DNA of 64,000 bases. Origin: Streptomyces tendae. GTDB lineage: Bacteria > Actinomycetota > Actinomycetes > Streptomycetales > Streptomycetaceae. The stretch spans positions 5,270,001 through 5,334,000 of the forward strand of contig NZ_CP043959.1 in NCBI RefSeq assembly GCF_008632955.1. Reading direction: 5' to 3'. Both the position numbers and the translations under genes were made by a program. Below, in pieces: positions 7,647 to 15,710 of the stretch; position 1 is the first letter of the stretch; every line of letters starts with the position of its first letter. The notes beneath the pieces are model-generated. The model searched no databases. It was not told the DNA's origin and saw only the letters and a program-made list of their open reading frames with translations.

Positions 7647-8701
7647 CCGCGCTCCCAGAAAGCAGGGCCGACGGGCTCTTCGAAGTCGCCGAGCGCTTCG
7701 AGGTAACCCTCGTCGTTCACGCCGATGCGCAGCTGCGGCAACGGGTGACCGGCGGGACCGAAGATCACCTTGGCGCCGTCGGAGAGGTCGAAGGTGGACT
7801 GGTGGCAGGGGCACAGGGCGTGGTGCGTCTGCTGCTCGTACAGGGAGATCGGGCAACCGACGTGGGTGCAGATCTTCGAGTAGGCCAGGATGCCCTCGTG
7901 CGACCACTCGAGCGAGCGCTTGTCCTTGATGTCGTCCGGCTGGATGCGGACCAGCATCAGGGCGGCCTTGGCGATCTCGGTCTGGAACCCGTGGTCGTGC
8001 TCCTCCAGGCCTTCGGGCTTGGCGAAGGTCAGCGAACCCACGATCAGGTCCGACGGGCGCAGCGGCTCGTTGGTGTTCATGTTGACGAGCAGCTTGCCCT
8101 TGCCCCACAGGGTGTGGCGCAGCTTGTCCTCGGGCAGCGGCCCGAGGTCGCGCAGCAGCACCACGCCGGAGAGCGGGAACAGCGCCAGCGCGCCGAACAT
8201 GGTGTTGCGGATCAGCTTCCGGCGGCCGATCACCGACTCCTTGGCGCCCTGGCGGAAGTCGTCCATGACCTTCGCCCGGACCTCGGGAGCGGCCTCGATC
8301 GGGTGACGCTCGTCGGCCAGCTCGTGGTCCGACATCAGCGTGCGGGCCCAGTGGACCGCGCCGGCGCCGATGCAGAACAGGGCCAGGCCGAGCGTCATGC
8401 CCAGCGCGAAGTTCAGCGCGCTGATGTGACCGAGCGGCCAGATGTAGACCGACTTGTCGACCGGGATGGTCACGTACGAGGCGATGAAGCCGACGGTGGC
8501 CAGCATCGACACCGTGAACAGCAGGGCGACCGTACGCTCGGACCGCTTGGCGGCCCGCTCGTCGATGTCCTGGATCCGCGGCTCGTGCGGCGGCAGGCCG
8601 GGGTCGGCGAACGGGTTCTGCTCGTTGGCGAGCTTCACCGCTCCGTGGCCGGTGTCCTGCGCTGCGGGCAGGTTCTCTTCGGGAATGTCTTGGCTACTCA
8701 T
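7643..8701 (-). CDS. qcrA: cytochrome bc1 complex Rieske iron-sulfur subunit
   Basis: QcrA is the Rieske 2Fe-2S subunit that takes electrons from menaquinol and passes them to QcrC. It has 352 residues. Three hydrophobic segments lie near residues 60-80, 95-120 and 170-190; the three-helix anchor is the actinobacterial form, longer than the single helix of proteobacteria. The Rieske motifs are complete: CTHVGCPI and CPCHQSTFD, with HxC and CxxH-type ligands plus the disulfide cysteines. Both ends overlap neighbours by ATGA (qcrC upstream, qcrB downstream), so it is the middle gene of a tightly coupled trio. Confidence 0.97.
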   Translation of the reverse strand: MSSQDIPEENLPAAQDTGHGAVKLANEQNPFADPGLPPHEPRIQDIDERAAKRSERTVALLFTVSMLATVGFIASYVTIPVDKSVYIWPLGHISALNFALGMTLGLALFCIGAGAVHWARTLMSDHELADERHPIEAAPEVRAKVMDDFRQGAKESVIGRRKLIRNTMFGALALFPLSGVVLLRDLGPLPEDKLRHTLWGKGKLLVNMNTNEPLRPSDLIVGSLTFAKPEGLEEHDHGFQTEIAKAALMLVRIQPDDIKDKRSLEWSHEGILAYSKICTHVGCPISLYEQQTHHALCPCHQSTFDLSDGAKVIFGPAGHPLPQLRIGVNDEGYLEALGDFEEPVGPAFWERG

Positions 8702-9510
8702 GACTTCTTGGCCTTTGCGGTCCGAGCGGCGACCCAGACGGCGACCGCGATCAGGGCGCCCAGTCCGAAGATCCAGGCGAACAGACCTTCGGAGACGGGG
8801 CCGAGGCCGCCCAGCGACAGGCCGCCGGGGCTCTCGGTGTCCTCGCCGTTGACCGCCTTCACGTAGGCGATGACGTCCTTCTTGTTCTGCTCCGACAGGG
8901 TGGTGTCGGGGAAGGAGGGCATGTTCTGCGGGCCGGTGAGCATGGCCTCGTAGATGTGCTTGGGCGAGACGCCGTCCAGGTTCGGGGCGTACTTGCCGTG
9001 CGTGAGCGCACCGCCCTTGCCGGTGAAGTTGTGGCACTGCGCGCAGTTGTTGCGGAACAGCTCACCGCCCTTGGCGGCGTCGGCACCCTCGGGGCCGTAC
9101 TGCGCCTCCGTCGGGATGGCCGGGCCGGCGCCCAGGGAGGCGATGTACGCCGCCAGCTGGTCGATCTCGGCCTGGCTGTAGATGTTCTTCTTGCGCGGGA
9201 TCTGCGCGCTCTGCGAGGTGGCGGCCGGCATGCGGCCGGTGCTCACCTGGAAGTCGACCGCCGCGGCGCCCACGCCCACCAGGCTGGGGCCGTCGGACGT
9301 GCCCTGACCACCGGTGCCGTGGCAGCTGGCGCAGCCGACCGTGTAGAGCTTCTGGCCCTCCTTGATCGTGAGGGACTGGGCGGTTTCGTCGGCCTGCGCC
9401 TTGTCCGCGGGTGCGAACACGGCGTACAGCCCCCCGGTGCATGCCAGCGCGAGGAGTAGGACGACGAGCGCCGCCAGCGGATGGCGTCGTCGTGCGGAGA
9501 GCTTTTTCAC
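8698..9510 (-). CDS. qcrC: diheme cytochrome c subunit of the bc1 complex
   Basis: QcrC is the membrane-anchored diheme cytochrome c that carries electrons from the Rieske subunit directly to the aa3 oxidase; actinobacteria use it instead of a soluble cytochrome c. The protein has 270 residues. It starts with a signal/anchor helix (residues about 12-32), and has two heme sites, GCASCHG and NCAQCHN, each followed by a methionine-containing loop (e.g. GRMPAATSQS, NMPSFPD). A C-terminal transmembrane helix (LFAWIFGLGALIAVAVWV) follows. It overlaps qcrA by ATGA and lies 81 bases after ctaE. Confidence 0.97.
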   Translation of the reverse strand: MKKLSARRRHPLAALVVLLLALACTGGLYAVFAPADKAQADETAQSLTIKEGQKLYTVGCASCHGTGGQGTSDGPSLVGVGAAAVDFQVSTGRMPAATSQSAQIPRKKNIYSQAEIDQLAAYIASLGAGPAIPTEAQYGPEGADAAKGGELFRNNCAQCHNFTGKGGALTHGKYAPNLDGVSPKHIYEAMLTGPQNMPSFPDTTLSEQNKKDVIAYVKAVNGEDTESPGGLSLGGLGPVSEGLFAWIFGLGALIAVAVWVAARTAKAKKS

Positions 9511-9591
9511 GGATTACCCCGGTGTCAGGATCTTCTGCGTCGATGCTTCTGTTGGGTGCGCTGTGTCCAGCGCGCGCGGATGAGGGCCCGC

Positions 9592-10203
9592 CTACTTGAT
9601 CATGTAGATCGTGGCGAAGAGGCCGATCCAGACGACATCGACGAAGTGCCAGTAGTAGGACACGACGATGGCCGCGGTCGCCTGCTCGTGGGTGAACCTC
9701 CGGGCCGCGTAGGTCCGGCCCAGGACCAGCAGGAAGGCGATCAGGCCGCCCGTCACGTGCAGGCCGTGGAAGCCGGTGGTCAGGTAGAAGGCCGAGCCGT
9801 ACGGGTCGGAGGAGAGGGACAGGCCCTCGTGCTTGACCAGCTCGGTGTACTCGAAGACCTGGCCGCCGATGAACACCGCGCCCATGATGAAGGTGACGAT
9901 GAACCACATCCGGAGCTTCTTCACGTCACCGCGCTCGGCGGCGAAGACGCCGAGCTGGCAGGTGAGCGAGGAGAGCACCAGGATCGTGGTGTTCGTCGCC
10001 GAGAACGGGAAGTTCAGCAGGTCGGCCTTCTCCGACCAGAAGTCGGGTCCGGTCACCGATCGCAGGGTGAAGTACATCGCGAAGAGGGCCGCGAAGAACA
10101 TCAGCTCGGAACTCAGCCAGATGATGGTTCCGACGCTGGTGAGGTTCGGTCGGTTGACCGACGGGTGCGCGTGCCCGGTGTCTACTGTCGTTGCTGTCGC
10201 CAC
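9592..10203 (-). CDS. ctaE: cytochrome c oxidase subunit III
   Basis: Subunit III stabilises the proton-pumping core of aa3 oxidase. I take the start as the GTG at 10203, giving 203 residues beginning ATATTVDTGHAHPSVNRPN. This is the usual length and start for this family in Streptomyces; the longer open frame upstream has no coding character. Five hydrophobic helices are visible, with the conserved SSELMFFAALFAMYF, FHGLHVTGGLIAF and the C-terminal SYYWHFVDVVWIGLFATIY. It heads the ctaE-qcrC-qcrA-qcrB operon. The transcript is probably leaderless (see the adjoining promoter). Confidence 0.95.
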   Translation of the reverse strand: MATATTVDTGHAHPSVNRPNLTSVGTIIWLSSELMFFAALFAMYFTLRSVTGPDFWSEKADLLNFPFSATNTTILVLSSLTCQLGVFAAERGDVKKLRMWFIVTFIMGAVFIGGQVFEYTELVKHEGLSLSSDPYGSAFYLTTGFHGLHVTGGLIAFLLVLGRTYAARRFTHEQATAAIVVSYYWHFVDVVWIGLFATIYMIK

Positions 10204-10219
10204 GCCGACATTATGTCGG
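10204..10219 (-). promoter_or_regulatory. leaderless ctaE -10 element inside an operator-like palindrome
   Basis: Reading leftward, CCGACATAATGTCGG (10219-10205) has perfect CCGACA/TGTCGG arms around a three-base centre. The hexamer CATAAT at 10215-10210 lies inside it, and GTCGGC separates that from the GTG at 10203, so the first transcribed base would be the start codon itself. A weak -35 (GTGAGG, 10238-10233) is at 17 bases. A repressor bound to the arms would block polymerase. Confidence 0.55.
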
Positions 10220-10418
10220 TCGCTTATCCCGCCCTCACTCCCGGGGGTGCCGTTCGGTGTGTTCGCCCCTCCTGGACTGCCCGTATGGCCCATGAAAGCC
10301 CTCTTCGAAGCCGTGTCCGAACCAGTGTTGAGGGGCGGTCCGAGGGGGTAGCATCCGCGCCATCGGTACCCGAGGGTCCCGACCGAGCCGTGCCCTCTCT
10401 CTGACGCGTGGAGGAACA

Positions 10419-10820
10419 ATGCAGGCGACCGCCACGGTGCTGGTCTACAGCGACGACGCCAACACCCGGGAGCAGGTGCGGCTCGCCACCGGGCGGCGCC
10501 CGGCGCCGGACGTGCCCCTGGTGGAGTTCATCGAGTGCGCGACGCCGGCGGCCGTGCTCAAGGAGCTGGACCGCGGCGGCGTCGACGTGTGCGTGCTGGA
10601 CGGCGAGGCCGTTCCGATGGGCGGCATGGGGGTGTGCCGCCAGATCAAGGACGAGATCTTCAACTGCCCCCCGGTGCTGCTGCTGATCGGGCGGCCGCAG
10701 GACGCCTGGCTGGCGACCTGGAGCCGCGCGGAGGCCGCGGTGACGCTTCCGGTGGAGCCGGTGGAGTTCGCGTCCGCCCTGGCCTCCCTGCTGCGGCAGA
10801 AGGCCCTCGCGGGCGCCTGA
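10419..10820 (+). CDS. degenerate response-regulator receiver protein
   Basis: The 133-residue protein has a CheY-like layout: strand VLVYSDDAN with the acidic pair Asp12/Asp13, strand VDVCVLDGEA with the phosphoacceptor Asp61, and strand PPVLLLIGR. The invariant lysine that normally precedes the beta5 cis-proline is replaced by leucine (TLPVEP, Leu110), so normal phospho-signalling is doubtful. No output domain exists. It diverges from ctaE with about 215 bases between starts, so it may share regulation with the respiratory operon. GGAGGA lies five bases before the ATG. From memory, this gene is conserved beside ctaE in Streptomyces. Its partner is unknown. Confidence 0.8.
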   Translation: MQATATVLVYSDDANTREQVRLATGRRPAPDVPLVEFIECATPAAVLKELDRGGVDVCVLDGEAVPMGGMGVCRQIKDEIFNCPPVLLLIGRPQDAWLATWSRAEAAVTLPVEPVEFASALASLLRQKALAGA

Positions 10821-10827
10821 GCCACCT

Positions 10828-10855
10828 GCCGCGGCGGGTGGTGCCCCGCCGCGGC
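10828..10855. terminator. convergent-gene hairpin
   Basis: Arms GCCGCGGCGGG (10828-10838) and CCCGCCGCGGC (10845-10855) surround a six-base loop, between the receiver gene and the L,D-transpeptidase gene, which converge here. Confidence 0.65.
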
Positions 10856-10877
10856 CCTGTGACGCCTCCGGCGAGCC

Positions 10878-12161
10878 TCATAGGGTCGCGGGCCGCAGAC
10901 GCGCCGCCTCCCCGGTGTCGGGCGCCGTCCCGCCGGCCGTCAGGGCGCTGCCCGCGCGCCACTTGTCCCAGTCCAGGTTCCAGTCGCCGAAGCCGTTGCC
11001 GAACGGCTCCATCGTGTCGCCCTCGGAGTTCACGACCTCGACGAGGTCGCCCTGGCGGAAGGTGTCGAAGAACCACTCGGCGTCGGCGGTGCTCATGCCC
11101 ACGCAGCCGTGGCTGACGTTGGCGTAGCCCTGGGAGCCGACGGACCACGGGGCGGCGTGCACGTACTCGCCGCTCCAGGTCACCCGGGTGGCGAAGTGCA
11201 CATCCAGGTCGTACGACTCGGACGATCCCTCGGCGATGCCGACGGTGGTGCTGCGCATGCGTACGAAGCGTTCCTTGGCGAGCACCACCTTGACGCCGTT
11301 GCGGGTCTCGAAGCCGGGCTTGCCGGTGGTGACGGGGATCTGCTTGATCTCCTCGTCGTTCTTGTAGACCGTCAGCCGGTGCGTGGCCGCGTCGGTGAGG
11401 GCTATCACCCGGTCACCGGTCCGGATCGTCAGCGGCTTCGCCGCGCCGCCCCTGAGCCGGTCCCCGATCCTGATGCCCTCCAGGTTGCTGCGCACCTGGA
11501 CGGTGGCCTGGGCGGGCCAGTAGTCCTTGGGGCGGAAATGCAGCTTCTTGTCGTCGACCCAGTGCCAGGCGCCGGTCACGGCGGGCGTGGAGTCGACCTT
11601 CAGGCTCCGTTCCACGACGGCCCGCTGGGCCCGGTCCTTGACCGGTTCGCTGAGTTCCGCGACGAGCGGCTGGCCGACGCCGTACGTGCCCGCCTCGGGG
11701 CCGAAGGTGACGCCCAGCCGCTTGGCGGTGCCGGTCTTGCCCGTCGTGAAGGTGAGGACCTTGCGGCCGGGCGCGCCGTCCTCGTCCTCGGTGCTCACGC
11801 GGACCGTGTACTGGGCGTCGGCGGCCAGCGGGGTGGTGCTGTGCCAGCGGCTGCCGTCGGCGGCCAGCTCGCCCGCCAGACGGCGTCCGGCGGCGTCCAC
11901 GGCGGTGACGTCCGTGATGCGCCCGTCGGAGTCCTTGGCGACGATCTCGAGGGGCTTGTCGGGGTCGGCGGGCTTGCCCTCGTCGAGGGAGCCGCTGAAG
12001 GAGATCTGGTCCGCCGCGTCGTACGGCTCGGCGGACAGCGGGCTGCCGTCGGAGGAGCAGCCGGTGACGCCCGCGCCGAGGGCCGTCACCAGCAGCGTGC
12101 AGCCGATGAGGCGGCCCCGGCGGGCCCGGGGGCCGGTCCGGGGGGACTCTGTGTCTCTCAT
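10878..12161 (-). CDS. lipoprotein L,D-transpeptidase
   Basis: The enzyme forms 3-3 peptidoglycan cross-links outside the membrane. The 427-residue protein has a signal peptide ending in the lipobox VTGC (cysteine about residue 35), two Ig-like domains at about 50-270 (DQISFSG..., RLGVTFGPEAG...), and a YkuD catalytic domain from about residue 270 with HAAPWS and the nucleophile motif SHGCVGMS. This is the layout of mycobacterial LdtMt2. The gene lies between the two cytochrome oxidase clusters but is separated from both by hairpins. A disordered tail follows the catalytic domain. Confidence 0.92.
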   Translation of the reverse strand: MRDTESPRTGPRARRGRLIGCTLLVTALGAGVTGCSSDGSPLSAEPYDAADQISFSGSLDEGKPADPDKPLEIVAKDSDGRITDVTAVDAAGRRLAGELAADGSRWHSTTPLAADAQYTVRVSTEDEDGAPGRKVLTFTTGKTGTAKRLGVTFGPEAGTYGVGQPLVAELSEPVKDRAQRAVVERSLKVDSTPAVTGAWHWVDDKKLHFRPKDYWPAQATVQVRSNLEGIRIGDRLRGGAAKPLTIRTGDRVIALTDAATHRLTVYKNDEEIKQIPVTTGKPGFETRNGVKVVLAKERFVRMRSTTVGIAEGSSESYDLDVHFATRVTWSGEYVHAAPWSVGSQGYANVSHGCVGMSTADAEWFFDTFRQGDLVEVVNSEGDTMEPFGNGFGDWNLDWDKWRAGSALTAGGTAPDTGEAARLRPATL

Positions 12162-12235
12162 GGCCCCACGCTAGGGAGCCGGGGCGGCATCGGCTCACCG
12201 GGCGGCCCGAACGGGTGAGGCGGATGAGGCAAAAG

Positions 12236-12275
12236 CGGGAGCCCGGACCCTCCTGACGGAGTGTCCGGGCTCCCG
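12236..12275 (-). terminator. terminator of the ctaC-ctaD-ctaF operon
   Basis: Thirteen-base perfect arms at 12236-12248 and 12263-12275 enclose an inner CTCC/GGAG stem. In the leftward direction CTTTTG follows the hairpin, giving an intrinsic-terminator-like U run 17 bases past the ctaF stop. Confidence 0.8.
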
Positions 12276-12291
12276 GGTGCCTCGCGGCGTG

Positions 12292-12690
12292 CTACTGGGT
12301 GCGGTTCTCACCGCGGTAGTACTCGAAGACCCAGCCCCACAGGCCGATCAGCAGGATCGGCGCCGAGAAGTACATCAGCCACCAGCCGATCGCCACGCCC
12401 ATGAAGGCCAGGGCGCCGCCCACGGCCAGGGCCAGCGGCTGCCAGCTGTGCGGGCTGAAGAACCCGACCTCGCCGGCGTCGTCGGCGACGTCCGCCTCCT
12501 TGTTGTCCTGGGCGCCCACGTCGACCCGCCGGGCCGTGAAGCCCAGGTAGAAGCCGATCATGATGCTCAGGCCGAAGGCCAGGACGAGGGCGGTGGTACC
12601 GACCGGCTCCTTCGACCACAGGCCGTAGACCACGGCGACGGCCAGGAAGAAGACACTCAGCCAGACGAACATCTTGCCCTGGATCTTCAC
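12292..12690 (-). CDS. ctaF: cytochrome c oxidase subunit IV (actinobacterial type)
   Basis: This 132-residue membrane protein is the small accessory subunit of actinobacterial aa3 oxidase. It has four hydrophobic helices in two pairs: MFVWLSVFFLAVAVVYGLW and TALVLAFGLSIMIGFYLGF, then LALAVGGALAFMGVAIGWW and PILLIGLWGWVFEYY. An acidic loop (NKEADVADDAGEVGFF) joins them. It starts at a GTG whose last two bases overlap the ctaD stop (GTGA), so it is translationally coupled and last in the ctaC-D-F operon. Confidence 0.93.
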   Translation of the reverse strand: MKIQGKMFVWLSVFFLAVAVVYGLWSKEPVGTTALVLAFGLSIMIGFYLGFTARRVDVGAQDNKEADVADDAGEVGFFSPHSWQPLALAVGGALAFMGVAIGWWLMYFSAPILLIGLWGWVFEYYRGENRTQ

Positions 12691-14423
12691 TTGCCGGCCT
12701 CCTTGCCGCCGGAGAGGGCCTTCTCGCCGTGACCGGCGTTCTCGAGCTCGTCGAGCGCGGCGATCTCCGGGTGGTGCAGGTCGAACGCCGGGGATTCGCT
12801 GCGGATCCGCGGCAGGGTGAGGAAGTTGTGCCGGGGCGGCGGGCAGGAGGTCGCCCACTCCAGGGAGCGGCCGTAGCCCCACGGGTCGTCGACCTCGACC
12901 GGCTTGCCGTACTTGGCCGTCTTCCAGACGTTGTAGAAGAACGGCAGCAGCGACATGCCGAGCAGGAACGAGGCGATCGTCGAGACCGTGTTCAGGGCGG
13001 TGAAGCCGTCCGCGGCGAGGTAGTCCGCGTACCGGCGCGGCATGCCCTCGACACCCAGCCAGTGCTGGACCAGGAACGTGCCGTGGAAGCCGATGAACAG
13101 CGTCCAGAAGGTGATCTTGCCGAGCCGCTCGTCGAGCATCTTGCCGGTGAACTTCGGCCACCAGAAGTGGAATCCGGCGAACATCGCGAACACCACGGTG
13201 CCGAACACCACGTAGTGGAAGTGCGCCACCACGAAGTACGAGTCGGAGACGTGGAAGTCCAGCGGCGGCGAGGCCAGGATGACGCCGGTCAGACCGCCGA
13301 AGGTGAACGTGATGAGGAAGCCCAGCGTCCACAGCATCGGTGTCTCGAAGGACAGGCTGCCCTTCCACATGGTGCCGATCCAGTTGAAGAACTTCACACC
13401 GGTCGGGACCGCGATCAGGAAGGTCATGAAGGAGAAGAACGGCAGCAGCACACCGCCCGTGACGTACATGTGGTGCGCCCACACCGTCACCGACAGACCC
13501 GCGATCGCGATGGTCGCGCCGATGAGGCCCATGTAGCCGAACATCGGCTTGCGGGAGAACACCGGGATGATCTCGGAGACGATGCCGAAGAACGGCAGCG
13601 CGATGATGTACACCTCTGGGTGACCGAAGAACCAGAAGAGGTGTTGCCAGAGCAACGCCCCGCCGTTCGTCGAGTCGAAGATGTGTGCCCCGAACTTGCG
13701 GTCCGCCTCCAGGGCGAACAGCGCCGCGGCCAGCACCGGGAAGGCGAGCAGCACCAGCACACCGGTGAGCAGCACGTTCCAGGTGAAGATCGGCATGCGG
13801 AACATCGTCATGCCGGGAGCGCGCATGCAGATGATCGTGGTGATGAAGTTGACCGAGCCGAGGATCGTACCGAAGCCGGAGAAGGCCAGACCCATGATCC
13901 ACAGGTCGGCGCCCAGACCCGGCGAGCGGACCGCGTCCGACAGCGGCGAGTAGGCGAACCAGCCGAAGCCGGCGGCGCCGTCGGGCGTGAGGAAACCGCC
14001 GATCGCGACGAGCGAGCCGAACAGGTAGAGCCAGTAGGCGAACATGTTCAGCCGCGGGAACGCCACGTCGGGCGCGCCGATCTGCAGCGGCATGATCCAG
14101 TTCGCGAAGCCGGCGAACAGCGGCGTCGCGAACATCAGCAGCATGATCGTGCCGTGCATCGTGAACGCCTGGTTGAACTGCTCGTTCGACACGATCTGCA
14201 GGCCCGGGCGGGCCAGCTCGGCGCGCATCACCAGGGCGAGCACGCCACCGATGACGAAGAACGCGAACGACGTCGCCAGGTACAGCGTGCCGATCGTCTT
14301 GTGGTCCGTGGTGGTCAGCCACTTGACCACCACGTTGCCACGGCTCTGGCGCCTGACCGGCAGTTCGTCCTCGTAGTGGGACCCTGCTGCCGCGGCACCC
14401 TGGGGTTCGTTGAGGATGCTCAC
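12687..14423 (-). CDS. ctaD: cytochrome c oxidase subunit I
   Basis: Subunit I is the heme a / heme a3-CuB catalytic and proton-pumping subunit. The 578-residue protein has about twelve transmembrane helices. Key features are FTMHGTIMLLMF (heme a ligand), the cross-linked His-Tyr and CuB site WFFGHPEVYIIALPFFG, VWAHHMYVTG, and VAHFHYVVFGT (heme a3 ligand). A family-A D-channel asparagine/aspartate region is visible early. The C-terminal ~80 residues are a hydrophilic tail. It starts with GTG at 14423, overlapping the ctaC stop, and ends overlapping ctaF. Confidence 0.97.
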   Translation of the reverse strand: MSILNEPQGAAAAGSHYEDELPVRRQSRGNVVVKWLTTTDHKTIGTLYLATSFAFFVIGGVLALVMRAELARPGLQIVSNEQFNQAFTMHGTIMLLMFATPLFAGFANWIMPLQIGAPDVAFPRLNMFAYWLYLFGSLVAIGGFLTPDGAAGFGWFAYSPLSDAVRSPGLGADLWIMGLAFSGFGTILGSVNFITTIICMRAPGMTMFRMPIFTWNVLLTGVLVLLAFPVLAAALFALEADRKFGAHIFDSTNGGALLWQHLFWFFGHPEVYIIALPFFGIVSEIIPVFSRKPMFGYMGLIGATIAIAGLSVTVWAHHMYVTGGVLLPFFSFMTFLIAVPTGVKFFNWIGTMWKGSLSFETPMLWTLGFLITFTFGGLTGVILASPPLDFHVSDSYFVVAHFHYVVFGTVVFAMFAGFHFWWPKFTGKMLDERLGKITFWTLFIGFHGTFLVQHWLGVEGMPRRYADYLAADGFTALNTVSTIASFLLGMSLLPFFYNVWKTAKYGKPVEVDDPWGYGRSLEWATSCPPPRHNFLTLPRIRSESPAFDLHHPEIAALDELENAGHGEKALSGGKEAGK

Positions 14424-15412
14424 AGGATGTTCGACTCCCGGTTCTTCTCAGGGCCGGACTGCTCGATGCCCGCGGGCACGTAGCCGGTCTGCCCCTTCTT
14501 CGCGAGGTCCTTCAGGTGCTGCTCGTACCGCTCGGGGGAGACGACCTTCACGTTGAACAGCATCCGGGAGTGGTCGACGCCGCAGAGTTCGGCGCACTTG
14601 CCCAGGAAGGTGCCCTCACGGTTGGGGGTCACCTCGAAGGCGTTGGTGTGGCCCGGGATGACGTCCTGCTTCATCAGGAACGGCACCACCCAGAAGGAGT
14701 GGATGACGTCACGCGAGGTCAGCACGAAGCGGACCCGCTTGCCCTCGGGCAGCCACAGGGTGGGGCCCGGGTTGTTGGTCTGCGGGTTCCGGGTTCCGGG
14801 GATGCCGCAGTCGTAGACACCGCCGGCGTCGGCCGGGAAGGCCTCCTTGTAGCGGTCCGGGATCGGGTCGAGTTCCTTGGACGTCTTGGCGTCGCCCGTG
14901 GAACCCTCGACGTTCTCGACGTAGTTGAAGCACCAGCTCCACTGGAAGCCGACCACGTTCACCGTGACGTCGGGCTTCTTCTCGAGCTTCAGCAGCTCGG
15001 ATTCGTCGCGGGCGGTGAAGTAGAAGAACACCGAGACGACGATGAGGGGGACCACCGTGTACAGCGCCTCGATGGGCATGTTGTACCGGGTCTGCGGAGG
15101 TACTTCGACCTTGGTGCGGCTGCGCCGGTGGAAGAAAGCACTCCACAGGATCAGGCCCCACACCAGCACGCCGACGGCGAGCGCGGCCGCCCAGGACCCC
15201 TGCCACAGGGAGAGGATCCTCGGGGCCTCTTCCGTGGTGGGGGTGGGCATGCCGAGGCGGGGGAAGTCCTCCCATGTGCAACCGGTGGCGGTCGCCAGGA
15301 CCAGGCCCGCGGTCAGTGCCTGCAGCAGCTTCCGCCGCATCGGGCGCCGCGGCTTGGGGGTACCGCCCACGCCTTCCAGGCCGTGGGGGAGGTCGGAGCC
15401 GTTGGGACTCAC
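14420..15412 (-). CDS. ctaC: cytochrome c oxidase subunit II lipoprotein
   Basis: Subunit II carries the CuA centre that accepts electrons from QcrC. The 330-residue precursor begins at a GTG. It has a positively charged N-region, a signal helix ending in lipobox ATGC (cysteine about residue 45), and two transmembrane helices (SWAAALAVGVLVWGLILW, ALYTVVPLIVVSVFFYF). The periplasmic-side cupredoxin domain has VIHSFWVVPF and the CuA motif CAELCGVDHSRM. An insertion around residues 160-220 (STGDAKTSKELDPIPDR...) is typical of the actinobacterial form. It is first in the ctaC-ctaD-ctaF operon. Confidence 0.96.
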   Translation of the reverse strand: MSPNGSDLPHGLEGVGGTPKPRRPMRRKLLQALTAGLVLATATGCTWEDFPRLGMPTPTTEEAPRILSLWQGSWAAALAVGVLVWGLILWSAFFHRRSRTKVEVPPQTRYNMPIEALYTVVPLIVVSVFFYFTARDESELLKLEKKPDVTVNVVGFQWSWCFNYVENVEGSTGDAKTSKELDPIPDRYKEAFPADAGGVYDCGIPGTRNPQTNNPGPTLWLPEGKRVRFVLTSRDVIHSFWVVPFLMKQDVIPGHTNAFEVTPNREGTFLGKCAELCGVDHSRMLFNVKVVSPERYEQHLKDLAKKGQTGYVPAGIEQSGPEKNRESNIL

Positions 15413-15497
15413 GTAGCGCCTTCCCGAGAGTCTCGCCCGCGCTGTTCGGCTGCGGCCTGGCCTTCTCGCTGGTCGGTCGCCGCCCTGCGTCGGGCAG

Positions 15498-15526
15498 GGG
15501 TTTGGATGTTTATGCGGACCAAACCC
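15498..15526. promoter_or_regulatory. 8+8 inverted repeat upstream of ctaC
   Basis: GGGTTTGG (15498-15505) and CCAAACCC (15519-15526) are perfect inverted arms 13 bases apart, 86 bases before the ctaC start, within the 298-base gap shared with the divergent cysteine desulfurase fusion. The spacing places the arms about two helical turns apart, as for a dimeric repressor. The regulator is unknown. Confidence 0.45.
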
Positions 15527-15710
15527 TAGCCGACGCCTTTTGAGGTCTCGCGGGGAGGGGTGCCATACGCGCCGCGGGTTACACCGAGCGCCTCATCGCC
15601 CGGGTGTTCGGGTCGTCCGGCGGCCGGATCCGGGCCGTCACCCGGCCGCCTGGACGCGGGGGCGCCCCGGCCGGTTCCCGCCTCCCCGCCGGGGCGCTTA
15701 GCGTGGTGGC

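Noticed and set aside
6009..8108. single 699-codon cytochrome b ORF
   Set aside because: The first 154 codons overlap qcrA in another frame. The true QcrB start is the ATG at 7646 in an ATGA overlap.
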